Shown here in pieces: positions 33,721 through 43,441 of a DNA stretch of 64,000 nucleotides. The stretch is from Lactococcus petauri (GTDB taxonomy: Bacteria; Bacillota; Bacilli; Lactobacillales; Streptococcaceae). The stretch is from contig NZ_MUIZ01000006.1 of assembly GCF_002154895.1 (NCBI RefSeq), forward strand, positions 1 through 64,000. The letters run 5' to 3'. The notes under the pieces were generated by a model. The model saw nothing but the letters and a program-made list of their open reading frames with translations, did not search any database and had not been told where the DNA came from. How positions within the stretch are numbered: position 1 is the stretch's first letter; each line of letters opens with the position of its first letter. Both the position numbers and the translations under genes were made by a program.

Positions 33721-34884
33721 TTATTCCGAAAGATACTCTTTCAATCTCTCCATAGCAATCTTAATCACTTCCATTGAAGCTGCATAGGACAAACGGATAT
33801 AGCCTTCACCGTATTGACCAAAGGCTGAGCCTGGAATGAATGCTACATGTTTTTTCTTTGCAAAATCATATAAAAATTCAAAAGAATTGCTGTTATATTC
33901 TGCTGGAATTTTGGCAAAAATATAGAAAGCCCCGTCTGGCTTGATAATTTCAAAGCCAAGTTCAGTCATTTTCTCAATAATGTAATCCCGCCGTTTGAGG
34001 TATTCGACTTTCATTAGCTCAGCATCATTTTTTCCTTTACTCAGAGCTTCAACTGCTGCCCATTGCGATTGTGTTGAGGCAGAAGTAACCAGATATTGGT
34101 GTGTTTTTACAAGCTGATCAATCAAGTGTTTTTCTGCAAAAATAAGCCCCATTCGCCAACCCGTCATCGCATGTGATTTTGAAAGGCCATTAAGTACAAA
34201 AGTTTGATCACGTAAAAAGGTCGAAATAGAAGTATGTACATGTTGGCTATAGTTAATTTCAGAATAAACTTCGTCAGAAAGGACAAAAATTTCATGTTTT
34301 TTGATGATTTCAGCAAGTGTTTTAAGTTGGGCATGAGTGTAAGTTATGCCCGTTGGATTTGAAGGATAATTAAGGATGATAGCCTTGATATTCTCGGTTT
34401 CGTTCAATACTTGTTCAAGTTTTTCAGGAGTTAAGACAAATTTATCAGTTGTGGTATCAATCTCGACCAATTGACCGCCAGCTAAGCTTACTACAGGCGC
34501 ATAACCTGGGTAAGCAGGTGCTGGGATTAGAACTTTATCGCCAGGTTCAATAATTGAAAGGAGACAAGTAGCAATCGCCTCTGTGACACCAACTGTGGTC
34601 AAAATTTCTGTTTCAGCATCGTAATGCAAATTGTATTTTTCAGCTACAAATTGACTGGCTGCATGACGGAGTTCAATCAGGCCACGCATGCCAGTATAAT
34701 GACTTTCATCGGCATCAATCGCATCAATTGCAGCTTTTTTGATATGTTCAGGTGTCGGAAAATCTGGTTCACCAAGTGTTAATTTCAAAACATTCGGTAT
34801 TTTGGAAATTTCCTGATCAAATTCACGAATTTTAGAAATTTCAATTTTTCCAAGATTAGTGTTAAATTTATTTGATAAATCCAT
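33721..34884 (-). CDS. patA: Class I aminotransferase, probable N-acetyl-LL-DAP aminotransferase
   Basis: 387 residues from the ATG at 34884; GGAGG lies just upstream and an alternative GTG at 34893 overlaps it. Fold-type I PLP enzyme: TLGEPDFPTPEHIK, NYPSNPTGITY, and the PLP lysine in LNGLSKSHAMTGWRMG. Lying divergently beside the complete acetyl-DAP lysine operon, which lacks only this step, it probably makes N-acetyl-LL-diaminopimelate from the keto compound with glutamate. A broader aromatic or aspartate transaminase is possible. It may be controlled apart from the riboswitch. Confidence 0.75.
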   Translation of the reverse strand: MDLSNKFNTNLGKIEISKIREFDQEISKIPNVLKLTLGEPDFPTPEHIKKAAIDAIDADESHYTGMRGLIELRHAASQFVAEKYNLHYDAETEILTTVGVTEAIATCLLSIIEPGDKVLIPAPAYPGYAPVVSLAGGQLVEIDTTTDKFVLTPEKLEQVLNETENIKAIILNYPSNPTGITYTHAQLKTLAEIIKKHEIFVLSDEVYSEINYSQHVHTSISTFLRDQTFVLNGLSKSHAMTGWRMGLIFAEKHLIDQLVKTHQYLVTSASTQSQWAAVEALSKGKNDAELMKVEYLKRRDYIIEKMTELGFEIIKPDGAFYIFAKIPAEYNSNSFEFLYDFAKKKHVAFIPGSAFGQYGEGYIRLSYAASMEVIKIAMERLKEYLSE

Positions 34885-35114
34885 ATATAGCACCTCCGCA
34901 GGTCAATAGTTAAAGTTGGCTTCAAGCAAAAACTCCGTATATTCGTCGTTTTAAATTTGTATTATAGCATTTTATTTTAAAAATTCACAAAACAATGTTG
35001 CAAAATATTTTGGAGGTTCAGAAGTTCAGATAAAAAATACACCTTGTAAACCTTGATTTAAAGCAGTTTTAAAGAAAAAAATAAGTCAATACCAAAAATT
35101 TGAAAAGTTTTCAA

Positions 35115-35143
35115 TTGACAAACAATACTGAAAATATTATAAT
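35115..35143 (+). promoter_or_regulatory. Promoter of the lysine operon
   Basis: TTGACA (35115-35120), 17 bp, TATAAT (35138-35143): a consensus promoter. Confidence 0.85.
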
Positions 35144-35154
35144 TGTGAAAAATA

Positions 35155-35345
35155 AATTAGAGGTAGCAATGCAAATGAGTACTACACGAGAGGAGGCATC
35201 CGACGACCGTGTACGAAAGGTAATCATTGCCGAACGTTAGCAACAGAGGCATCTGGCTAGCGTGGGGGTATAGGAAACACCTATACCACTCGGACTTGAA
35301 TAAGTCTGGCGCTAAGTGATCGAACCGAATAATATAGAATTCTTT
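35155..35345 (+). promoter_or_regulatory. Lysine riboswitch (L box)
   Basis: Just after the promoter the RNA contains the conserved L-box blocks in order: AGAGGTAGC, GAGGAGGCATC, CGAAAGG followed by GCCGAA, a hairpin GGGTATAGG...CCTATACC, and a final CTGGCGCTAAG segment. With the terminator downstream it should stop transcription of the lysine genes when lysine is plentiful. Confidence 0.85.
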
Positions 35346-35370
35346 TTTAACTCTATTTTCATGACGACAT

Positions 35371-35406
35371 AAAAGGCGCTTGTACTTACAAGTGCCTTTT
35401 GTTTTT
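35371..35406 (+). terminator. Riboswitch-controlled terminator
   Basis: AAAAGGCGCTTGT pairs with ACAAGTGCCTTTT (one G-T) around ACTT, then GTTTTT. It lies about 300 bp before lysA. Confidence 0.85.
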
Positions 35407-35688
35407 ATACGATGTGAGTTTGTAGGTTGAAGCGCGACAACGATAGAATAATGTTTTAGCGAGTCAACGAATAAGAAAAACTCTGCTTCTTACATCGAAA
35501 CTCATTATATCAGTGGTCAAAGGGCACTGGAGACAGAGTTAAAGATTGAGATGGGAAAAAATATCATTTGGTAGACTAAAAGTAAAATCTTCCTTCTTTC
35601 AGTTACAATTTTTGACAAGCCTCCAGAGCATTGAAACTACCGAAATCTTCAGAAAAAGATTTGCATAGCAAGTCCACAGGAGCATGAA
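35407..35688 (+). other. Long gene-free leader after the riboswitch terminator
   Basis: About 280 bp without a credible gene. CGATGT (35410-35415) and GAGTTT (35416-35421) face ACATCG and AAACTC (35492-35503) in an order that makes the pairings exclusive, and AACTCTG (35479-35485) can pair with CAGAGTT (35534-35540). I see no second terminator or known riboswitch. Confidence 0.35.
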
Positions 35689-36948
35689 ATGAAAGTACCA
35701 TTTATTACTAAAGATCAATTAGATAAAATTACTGCAGAATTTCCGACACCATTTCATTTATATGACGAGCACGGAATTCGTGAAAAAGCAAGGGCGCTAA
35801 ACACAGCATTTTCTTGGAATAAAGGTTTCAAAGAATTCTTTGCGGTGAAAGCTACACCAACGCCTGCAATTTTGAAAATTTTGCAAGAAGAAGGCTGTGG
35901 AGCTGATTGCGCGAGCTATGTTGAACTTATACTGGCAAATAAATGTGGTTTTGATAAGTCTGAAATTATGTTTTCATCAAATGACACTCCAGCTGAAGAA
36001 TTTTTATTAGCCAAAAAGCTAGGGGCTACGATTAATATTGATGCATACAACCATATTGAATTTTTATCCACATTGGCAGGATTTGAATTTCCCGAAACAA
36101 TGAGCTTACGCTATAACCCTGGTGGAGTTTTTACAATGGGTACCAAAATTATGGATAATCCTGAAGAATCAAAATTTGGAATGACAAAAGCCCAACTAAT
36201 TCAGGGAATTAGAGATTTGCAAAAGTTGGGTGTGAAGAAATTTGGAATGCATAGCTTTTTGGCTTCAAATACTGTGACAAATGAATATTATCCAAAATTA
36301 GCACAGCAATTATTTGAATTAGCACTTGAAATTCGTGAAAAAACAGGCGTTTCTCTTGATTTTATAAATCTTTCTGGTGGTATCGGCGTTAATTATCGTC
36401 CGGATGAAGCTCCTAACGATATTGCTGTCATTGGCGAAGGAGTACATCGTGTTTATGATGAAGTTCTAACTGCCAATGGCCTAGGAGAAGTCAAAATTTA
36501 TACGGAACTGGGACGCTTTATGTTGGCGCCTCATGGCTTACTGGTCACACGTGTCTTGCATAGAAAGCAAACCTATCGGACGTATATTGGTGTGGATGCG
36601 AGCGCAGTTAATCTGATGAGACCAGCATTTTATGATGCTTATCATCATATTACTGTTATAGGAAAGGAGGAAGATAAAGTGAAAGAAATTGTTGACGTGA
36701 CAGGTTCATTATGTGAAAACAATGATAAATTTGCCAGGCAGCGCGAACTTCCTGTGATTGATGAGGGAGACCTATTAGTCATTCATGACACAGGTGCGCA
36801 TGGTTTTTCGATGGGATATCAGTATAATGCAAAATTACGAAGTGCCGAATTATTGCTTCAGAAAGATGGGAGCACACGTATGATTCGACGGGCAGAGCGA
36901 CCTGAAGACTATTTTGCAACATTGGATGGCTTTGAGTTTGAAATCTAA
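35689..36948 (+). CDS. lysA: Diaminopimelate decarboxylase
   Basis: 419 residues, fold-type III PLP enzyme making L-lysine from meso-diaminopimelate. FFAVKATPTPAIL holds the PLP lysine, and SGGIGVNYRP, TELGRFMLAPHG, GSLCENND and HDTGAHGFSMGYQYN are family motifs. First gene behind the riboswitch, ribosome site CAGGAG. The 215 bp to dapA hold no credible gene. Confidence 0.95.
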   Translation: MKVPFITKDQLDKITAEFPTPFHLYDEHGIREKARALNTAFSWNKGFKEFFAVKATPTPAILKILQEEGCGADCASYVELILANKCGFDKSEIMFSSNDTPAEEFLLAKKLGATINIDAYNHIEFLSTLAGFEFPETMSLRYNPGGVFTMGTKIMDNPEESKFGMTKAQLIQGIRDLQKLGVKKFGMHSFLASNTVTNEYYPKLAQQLFELALEIREKTGVSLDFINLSGGIGVNYRPDEAPNDIAVIGEGVHRVYDEVLTANGLGEVKIYTELGRFMLAPHGLLVTRVLHRKQTYRTYIGVDASAVNLMRPAFYDAYHHITVIGKEEDKVKEIVDVTGSLCENNDKFARQRELPVIDEGDLLVIHDTGAHGFSMGYQYNAKLRSAELLLQKDGSTRMIRRAERPEDYFATLDGFEFEI

Positions 36949-37163
36949 CCGAGAATTAGCTGGTGAATGCTTGTAACAGCTTTTACTTCTAACCACTGAT
37001 AAAATCATAAATAATATTTGGATACAAATTAAAGGAGTGGAGTAAGAACAAGGCGAAGAGGAGATGTTTTTCAAGAGAAAGAAAATTATACGATGAGTAG
37101 TTTCCTTTTCTTCTATTGCAACACTCGTCAAAGGTTTCTGAAATAAATCTACAGGAGAAAATA

Positions 37164-38027
37164 ATGCTTAAAGGTTCAATTGTGGCGCTCATCACGCCCT
37201 TTAATGATGATAATTCTATAAATTTTGAGAAATTAGCTGAGCTGATTGAATTTCAGATTAGCCATGGAAGTGCGGCTATTTCTATTTTAGGCACAACAGG
37301 AGAAGCACCGACGATTAGTTTTGAGGAGAAAAAAGCAATCGTTGAGTTTGTAGTTAAACAGGTTGCTGGACGTGTTCATATCAATGTTGGAGCAGGAAGT
37401 AATAACACAGCACAAGCAGTGGAATTTGCTCAAGCATTTGAAAAGTTAGGAGCGGATAGTTTGCTTGTGATTACCCCTTATTATAATAAAACCAATGAAA
37501 CAGGGATGTTAAAGCATTTCACTAAGATTGCGGAGTCTGTCGATATTCCGATTATCATGTACAATGCACCAGGTAGAACAGGGGTGAATCTTTCTGTTGA
37601 AGCCGTAGAAGTATTGGCGAAACACCCGAATATTACAGGCTTAAAAGAAGCATCAAGTGATATTGCCTATGTGGAAAAAATTAGCTGCTATCTTTCTAAT
37701 AATTTTGCATTATATAGTGGTAATGACGATATGATAGTTCCATGCCTGAGTTTAGGCGCTTCGGGTGTAATCAGTGTTTGGGCTAACTTCATGCCAGATG
37801 TAGTTAAGGAGTTAATCGAAACTTTTGCGACCAATCCAGCTCATTCTTTGAGTCTGCAACAAAAATATTTGAACTTGATTGACAGCTTATTTATAGAAGC
37901 AAATCCAATTCCGGTCAAATTTGTGATGAATCAACTCGGTTATAATGTCGGTTCTGTTCGGTTGCCACTTGACGAGCCATCCGAAAGGGCAAAAATTCAA
38001 CTTCTTAAAGAATTGGAGATTTTATAA
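37164..38027 (+). CDS. dapA: 4-hydroxy-tetrahydrodipicolinate synthase
   Basis: 287 residues, started at the ATG at 37164 (AGGAG upstream); in-frame codons back to a TTG at 37116 are not homologous. A TIM-barrel aldolase condensing pyruvate with aspartate semialdehyde. GTTGEAPT binds the pyruvate carboxylate, YYNK carries the catalytic tyrosine and TGLKEAS the Schiff-base lysine. Its TAA overlaps the dapB ATG by one base. Confidence 0.95.
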   Translation: MLKGSIVALITPFNDDNSINFEKLAELIEFQISHGSAAISILGTTGEAPTISFEEKKAIVEFVVKQVAGRVHINVGAGSNNTAQAVEFAQAFEKLGADSLLVITPYYNKTNETGMLKHFTKIAESVDIPIIMYNAPGRTGVNLSVEAVEVLAKHPNITGLKEASSDIAYVEKISCYLSNNFALYSGNDDMIVPCLSLGASGVISVWANFMPDVVKELIETFATNPAHSLSLQQKYLNLIDSLFIEANPIPVKFVMNQLGYNVGSVRLPLDEPSERAKIQLLKELEIL

Positions 38028-38737
38028 TGAAAGTTTTACAAATTGGAACAGGTACAATGGGCGGGCTGCTTGCGGCAGAGCTAGAAAAAGAGCATGAATT
38101 AACAGCCGTAGCCTTAACAAAGGATATTCCAGAAGAAAAATTCGATGTGATCATTGATTTTTCACACCCTGAGAATCTCAATAATCTTGCTAAATATCTA
38201 GAAAAGCATCCAACAGCCACAGTTATTGCCACAACAGGCTTTGACCACATACAAAAGGCAACAATTGATTACCTTTCTGAAAAAATGCCTGTATTATTTA
38301 GTGGGAATTTTAGTATTGGAGTTATCTTGATGAATCGTTTAGTCAAAGAAATGACCTATATTTTATCGGACAGTTTTGATATTGAAATCATTGAAAAACA
38401 TCATAATAAAAAAATAGATGCACCATCTGGTACGGCAAATATGTTACTTGACAGTATCAATGAAACATTGGACTATAAAGTTGTTCATGGACGTTCAGGT
38501 ATAAAGCCACGTGAGAAGAAAGAGATTGGAGTACATGCTGTTCGAGGGGGGACAATCGTTGGCGAACATGAAGTAATATTTGCAGGAAGCGACGAACTTC
38601 TTACGATTAAGCATGAAGCTCTTTCGAAAATGATTTTTGTAAAAGGGGCGATCACAGGGATGAATTGGCTTATTCATCAAGAAAGTGGGATGTATTCAAT
38701 GGAGGAAGTTCTTTTTGGAAAAGACGGAGTGAATTAA
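38027..38737 (+). CDS. dapB: 4-hydroxy-tetrahydrodipicolinate reductase
   Basis: 236 residues, a compact DapB. QIGTGTMGGLLAAEL is the NAD(P) loop and EKHHNKKIDAPSGTA the substrate and catalytic histidine motif. It reduces the dapA product to tetrahydrodipicolinate. Translationally coupled to dapA. Confidence 0.94.
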   Translation: MKVLQIGTGTMGGLLAAELEKEHELTAVALTKDIPEEKFDVIIDFSHPENLNNLAKYLEKHPTATVIATTGFDHIQKATIDYLSEKMPVLFSGNFSIGVILMNRLVKEMTYILSDSFDIEIIEKHHNKKIDAPSGTANMLLDSINETLDYKVVHGRSGIKPREKKEIGVHAVRGGTIVGEHEVIFAGSDELLTIKHEALSKMIFVKGAITGMNWLIHQESGMYSMEEVLFGKDGVN

Positions 38738-38830
38738 GTTCTATTTTTATAGAAGAGAAACAATAAAGTAAATTTTGGGTATTCCTTAAAAAACTTAGTT
38801 TTTATAGGATTACACATAAGAAGGAGATTT

Positions 38831-39529
38831 ATGGAAGTACAAAAAATTTCGGCTCAAGAAATTATTCAATATATTGGAAATGCTGAGAAAAAAACAACAG
38901 TTAAAGTAACTTTTGAAGGTCAATTGACAGGTCAAATACCAAAAGAAATCATCAAAATCAGCAATACTTTGTTTGGAGATTGGAGTTTGATTCAACCTCT
39001 TTTGGCTGATATGACTGAAAATAAAGACTATATTGTTGAGCTTGATAGCCGCAATTCAGCTGTGCCTTTGCTTGATATTCGCGATATCAATGGACGTATC
39101 GAGCCAGGTGCAATTATCCGTGAACATGTCGTAATTGGTGATCATGCAGTAATCATGATGGGAGCAATTATTAATATAGGTGCTGAAATTGGGTCTGGTA
39201 CAATGATTGATATGGGTGCTGTTCTAGGAGGACGTGCAACAGTAGGTAAAAATTCCCATATTGGTGCAGGCGCAGTACTTGCTGGTGTAATTGAACCAGC
39301 TTCATCTGTGCCTGTGCGTATTGGGGATAATGTACTTGTGGGTGCAAATGCAGTGGTTATTGAAGGTGTACAAGTCGGTTCAGGTTCAGTTGTTGCGGCC
39401 GGTGCTATTGTGACACAAGATGTTCCTGAAAATGTAGTTGTTGCTGGTGTGCCAGCCCATATTATCAAGAAAATTGATTCTCAAACACAGCAAAAAACTG
39501 CACTGGAAGAAGCGTTGAGAAATTTGTAA
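38831..39529 (+). CDS. dapD: Tetrahydrodipicolinate N-acetyltransferase
   Basis: 232 residues. An N-terminal region is followed by a left-handed beta-helix of hexapeptide repeats ([57 protein letters not shown]). It acetylates tetrahydrodipicolinate with acetyl-CoA, which marks the acetylase variant of the DAP pathway, as opposed to the succinylase route. Good AAGGAG site. The 165 bp to asd hold no gene or terminator that I can see. Confidence 0.92.
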   Translation: MEVQKISAQEIIQYIGNAEKKTTVKVTFEGQLTGQIPKEIIKISNTLFGDWSLIQPLLADMTENKDYIVELDSRNSAVPLLDIRDINGRIEPGAIIREHVVIGDHAVIMMGAIINIGAEIGSGTMIDMGAVLGGRATVGKNSHIGAGAVLAGVIEPASSVPVRIGDNVLVGANAVVIEGVQVGSGSVVAAGAIVTQDVPENVVVAGVPAHIIKKIDSQTQQKTALEEALRNL

Positions 39530-39694
39530 AAATGCCATAAGGATAGACTATTTATCAACATACATGATGCTTCGTACGCTATTAATAAATGGAGTATATC
39601 GTCCATGCACTTCAAATAGCGCCAAAGTTATTTAACTTTAGAGTGTACAAACTTTATCTTCGAGTATCTTATATCCAAAGAAGAAAGGATAAAA

Positions 39695-40687
39695 ATGAAA
39701 AAATATAATATATGTGTTGTGGGTGCAACTGGACTTGTTGGTCGTACTTTTCTCGATATTTTAGAACAAAGAAATTTCCCAATTAAAAATTTGAAATTAT
39801 TAGCCTCAAGTCGTTCAGCAGGTTCAGTTTTGTCTTTTGCGGGTCAAGAATACGTAGTTGAAGAATTAACGGCTGATTCATTTAACGGTTATGATATTGC
39901 CCTTTTTAGTGCTGGCGGAGATACTTCTGAACAATTTGCCCCAATTGCACGAGAAAAAGGGTTGGTTGTCATTGATAACTCATCAGTTTGGCGTGAAAAT
40001 CCTGAAATTGGCCTGATAGTTCCAGAAATTAACATCCAAGATACGCAAATGAATAAAATCATTGCCAATCCAAACTGTTCAACGATTCAATCTGTTTTAC
40101 CGCTTTATGCTTTGGAAAAAGCCTTTGGTATTTTACGAGTGAACTATACAACTTTCCAAGCAGTAAGTGGAAGCGGACAGAAAGGTCGTGACGATTTACT
40201 TCGGACACGTCAAGGCAAAACACCAGAATTTTATCCATATAATATCTCTGAAACGGCGCTTCCTGAGATTGATGTTTTCTTTGAAAATGGATATACCAAA
40301 GAAGAGATGAAAATGGTCAATGAAACACGTAAAATCTTACATAAGCCAGAGTTGGCTGTTTCAGCAACTTGTGTACGTGTTCCAGTAATAAACAGTCACG
40401 GTGTGAGTATCCAGGTAATATTGGATCAGCCTTTCACGCTTAGCGAAGTTCGTGAGGTTTTTGCAAACCAAGAAGGTATAACTCTTATCGACAACCCTAA
40501 AAATCATGAATATCCAGTTTCAACAATCGCAAATGGTAATGATAATGTTTATGTTGGACGTATTCGTGAAGATTTGGCGCAAGCAAACAGTTTACTCTTT
40601 TACTGCGTAGCTGATAATATCCGTAAAGGCGCAGCACTAAATGCAATTCAAATTGCGGAGCATATGATCCAGGAGAATTTAATTTGA
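39695..40687 (+). CDS. asd: Aspartate-semialdehyde dehydrogenase
   Basis: 330 residues; NADPH loop VVGATGLVGRTF, catalytic cysteine in NPNCSTIQ, and QAVSGSGQKGRDDL. Makes the branch-point aldehyde for lysine, threonine and methionine. The TTG start of lysC lies in its last codon, so translation is coupled. Confidence 0.95.
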   Translation: MKKYNICVVGATGLVGRTFLDILEQRNFPIKNLKLLASSRSAGSVLSFAGQEYVVEELTADSFNGYDIALFSAGGDTSEQFAPIAREKGLVVIDNSSVWRENPEIGLIVPEINIQDTQMNKIIANPNCSTIQSVLPLYALEKAFGILRVNYTTFQAVSGSGQKGRDDLLRTRQGKTPEFYPYNISETALPEIDVFFENGYTKEEMKMVNETRKILHKPELAVSATCVRVPVINSHGVSIQVILDQPFTLSEVREVFANQEGITLIDNPKNHEYPVSTIANGNDNVYVGRIREDLAQANSLLFYCVADNIRKGAALNAIQIAEHMIQENLI

Positions 40688-41997
40688 CATTAACCATTGC
40701 AAAATTTGGCGGTTCATCCTTATCTACAGAAAGCCAATTTCAAAAAGTAAAAAATATTGTCAGCCAAGATGAAACGAAAAAAATTGTCGTTGTTTCGGCG
40801 ATTGGACGTAAAAATCCATCTGATGATAAGGTTACCGACTTGCTCTATCTCATTGCGGCTCATGTGAAACACGGAGTTTCTTACCAAGCACTTTGGGATA
40901 ATTTAATTGCTCGATTTGTTGCAGTCAAAGAAGAATTGCAGCTTAAATACGACATCTTATCACATTTAGAGGAACTTAAATGTGAGCTGGATTCGGGTCA
41001 ATTTACAGAGGATTATCTGGTGAGTCGTGGCGAGTATTTTACAGCGCATCTAATGGCGGAATATCTGGGCTATCAATTTATTGATGCGGCTGAAGTAATT
41101 TCCTTTTCAGGTAACGGTCGTATCAATTTGGAAATGTCAAAACGTTTGTTGCAGGAACAATTCTCTGGAATTGAGAGAATTGTTCTCCCAGGATTTTACG
41201 GTGCTTTCCAAAATGGAAAAATCAAACTTTTGAGTCGTGGTGGTTCAGATATTTCAGGCGCAATTCTGGCAAGCTGTTTAGGTGCTGATAAATATGAAAA
41301 CTGGACAGATGTATCAGGTGTAATGATGGCAGATCCGCGTATTATTAACAATCCAGCAACGATCAGTGAATTGACTTATGAAGAGTTGAGTGAATTGTCT
41401 TATATGGGGGCAAGTGTGCTGCATGCTGAGACGATTTATCCGATTCGTGAACTCAATATTCCTTTGCATATTAAAAATACGAATGCTCCAGACGCCGAAG
41501 GCACTTTGATTTTGGCAGAACACCGTACGCATACGACACAAGTTTCAGGAATTTCAGGCAGAAAAAACTATGTTTCGATTAATATTGTCAAAAATCAAAT
41601 GGCAACAGAGGTTGGTTTTTTACAACGTACTTTGAAAATTTTTGATGATTATCATTTGAATATTGAACACCTCCCTACAGGTATCAATCAAATCGGAGTT
41701 ATCGTCGAAATGGTTGAAGTAGAAGAGATTTTGCTTGATTTACTGGACCGCCTAAAAAAAGATTTGAAAGCAGATGATGTCACAGTCAAAGAAAATATTT
41801 CGCTTTTGACAGTTGTAGGTGAAGAAATTATACGCTCAGCAAAAGTTACGAACAAAATTTTTACAGCACTTGCTAAAGAAGATATCGATATTGAGCTTAT
41901 TACACAAAGCCCGCGTGGAATCAATATCATTATCGGTGTTGCCAATAAGCATTATCAAAGGGCTTTAGTCGCCTTATATGAAGAATTGACAACCTAA
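40684..41997 (+). CDS. lysC: Aspartokinase
   Basis: 437 residues from a TTG overlapping the asd stop by four bases, AGGAG upstream. IAKFGGSSL and RGGSDISGAIL define the kinase domain; the C-terminal 150 residues form a tandem ACT region (KNYVSINIVKN..., LLTVVGEEI...) that binds effector amino acids. Being in the riboswitch operon, it is presumably the lysine-specific isozyme. Confidence 0.94.
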   Translation: MTLTIAKFGGSSLSTESQFQKVKNIVSQDETKKIVVVSAIGRKNPSDDKVTDLLYLIAAHVKHGVSYQALWDNLIARFVAVKEELQLKYDILSHLEELKCELDSGQFTEDYLVSRGEYFTAHLMAEYLGYQFIDAAEVISFSGNGRINLEMSKRLLQEQFSGIERIVLPGFYGAFQNGKIKLLSRGGSDISGAILASCLGADKYENWTDVSGVMMADPRIINNPATISELTYEELSELSYMGASVLHAETIYPIRELNIPLHIKNTNAPDAEGTLILAEHRTHTTQVSGISGRKNYVSINIVKNQMATEVGFLQRTLKIFDDYHLNIEHLPTGINQIGVIVEMVEVEEILLDLLDRLKKDLKADDVTVKENISLLTVVGEEIIRSAKVTNKIFTALAKEDIDIELITQSPRGINIIIGVANKHYQRALVALYEELTT

Positions 41998-42020
41998 AGG
42001 ACTTAATAAGGAGGTGTAGA

Positions 42021-43154
42021 GTGCCTTTTACAAATGAAGAATTGCTTCAAATACGTCGGGAATTGCATGAAATTCCTGAGCTTGGTATGACAGAATTTGA
42101 AACACAGGCTTATCTATTAGATAAAATACAGCAAATGATACAAACAGTTAAGCATGTCAAAATTCGAACTTGGAAGACAGCCGTTCTAGTCAAAATAACA
42201 GGATTTGACTCAGACAAAATTATAGGCTGGCGTGCAGATATGGACGGGCTTCCAGTTAATGAAGAAACAAGTTTAGAATGCAGTTCAAAGCACCAAGGAA
42301 GAATGCATGCTTGTGGACATGATATACACATGGCTGTAGCACTTGGTTTATTAAAAATCGCTATTGAAACGCCAAGTAAAAATGACCGTCTTTTTCTTTT
42401 TCAGCCCGCTGAAGAAAATCTCTCAGGCGCAAAACTTTTATATGAGGCAAACGTTTTTGCGGATTGGTTACCGGATGAGTTTTATGCACTTCATGTTCAT
42501 CCAGAACTACCTGCCGGACAACTAGCAACGAATAATCACACTTTATTTGCAGGAACTTGTGAGGTTAGTATTAAGTTTACTGGAAAAGGAGGCCACGCAG
42601 CGTTCCCCCAGAATAGTAATGATATGGTAGTTGCTGTGAGTCATTTTGTAACGCAAGTGCAGACAATTATCTCGCGAAATGTTGGCCCGATGGAAAATGC
42701 TGTTGTGACTTTTGGAAAGATGCGTGCTGGAATGACTAATAACGTGATTGCCAAAGCAGCGGAAGTTCACGGAACCATTCGTACCTTGACGAAGGAAATG
42801 AACGAACTAACACAAAAACGTATCACACAAATCGCTGAAGGTATTGCGCAATCCTTTGACTGCCAAGCGGAAATTATACTAAAACAAGGAGGGTATCTTC
42901 CTGTTATTAATAATAAAAATCTTGCAGACCAACTGATGTCTTTTCTGAAAGAAAAGCCAACAGTTAATTTTTCAGAAATTTCCCCCTTGATGACAGGGGA
43001 GGACTTTGGATACTTATTAGATAAAGTACCTGGTGTGATGCTCTGGCTCGGTGTTCAATCAGATTATCCCTTACATCACGAAAAGATGTCTCCAAAAGAA
43101 GCAGCTATAATGCCTGCAGTGGAAGCACTCAGTGCCTGGCTAGCTACTCGATAA
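42021..43154 (+). CDS. N-acetyldiaminopimelate deacetylase (M20 family)
   Basis: 377 residues starting at GTG after GGAGGTG. M20 amidohydrolase: HACGHDIHMAVALG (metal ligands), PAEENLSGA (general base Glu), HVHPELPAG and GEDFGYLL. Together with DapD and the divergent aminotransferase it completes the acetyl-DAP route; hippurate- or aminoacyl-cleaving paralogues look alike, so context decides the call. It is the last gene before the island boundary at 43181. Confidence 0.85.
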   Translation: MPFTNEELLQIRRELHEIPELGMTEFETQAYLLDKIQQMIQTVKHVKIRTWKTAVLVKITGFDSDKIIGWRADMDGLPVNEETSLECSSKHQGRMHACGHDIHMAVALGLLKIAIETPSKNDRLFLFQPAEENLSGAKLLYEANVFADWLPDEFYALHVHPELPAGQLATNNHTLFAGTCEVSIKFTGKGGHAAFPQNSNDMVVAVSHFVTQVQTIISRNVGPMENAVVTFGKMRAGMTNNVIAKAAEVHGTIRTLTKEMNELTQKRITQIAEGIAQSFDCQAEIILKQGGYLPVINNKNLADQLMSFLKEKPTVNFSEISPLMTGEDFGYLLDKVPGVMLWLGVQSDYPLHHEKMSPKEAAIMPAVEALSAWLATR

Positions 43155-43180
43155 ATTTCTTTACAACTGTTGGTATTAAG

Positions 43181-43195
43181 TTGGCACAATTGTAC
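43181..43195. repeat. Left attachment site of the island
   Basis: TTGGCACAATTGTAC, identical to the first 15 bases of tdk at 57847, 27 bp after the deacetylase stop. Identity ends precisely at both sides. Confidence 0.75.
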
Positions 43196-43282
43196 CCAAT
43201 GCGATAAGAACGGTATTCGTGTCCCTTTTTCTTCAAAAGGCACCAAGAAAAGCACCGAGATAGTGAGTAAACAGATATGAAG

Positions 43283-43314
43283 AAGCCTCTACAAAAGTGT
43301 AGGGGGCTTTTTTT
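43283..43314 (+). terminator. Terminator inside the left end
   Basis: AAGCC-TCTAC pairs with GTAG-GGGGCTT (one bulge) around AAAAGT, then seven T. It would stop lysine-operon transcription after the junction. Confidence 0.75.
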
Positions 43315-43404
43315 ATGTGACAAAGAAGAAGTAAGAAAAGACTTCTGATGACTAGGAAATGAAAGATAACTGAGTAAGAGCTTAAACAAAGACTTTACCA
43401 ATAA

Positions 43405-43441
43405 AAAAATGCTTCAAGTCTAATCCGGCTTGAAGCATTTT
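43405..43441 (-). terminator. Terminator for minus-strand transcription
   Basis: AAAATGCTTCAAG and its exact complement form a 13-bp stem. Only the minus direction has a run of seven T after it, implying a leftward transcript from the gene-free region to the right. Confidence 0.55.

Noticed and set aside
35155-35345. T-box leader as an explanation for the lysine operon leader
   Set aside because: The T-box antiterminator consensus is absent, while the L-box blocks CGAAAGG/GCCGAA and GAGGAGGCATC are present in order.
39142-39468. 108-codon minus-strand frame opposite dapD
   Set aside because: A shadow of the hexapeptide repeats; no ribosome site, and dapD is certain.
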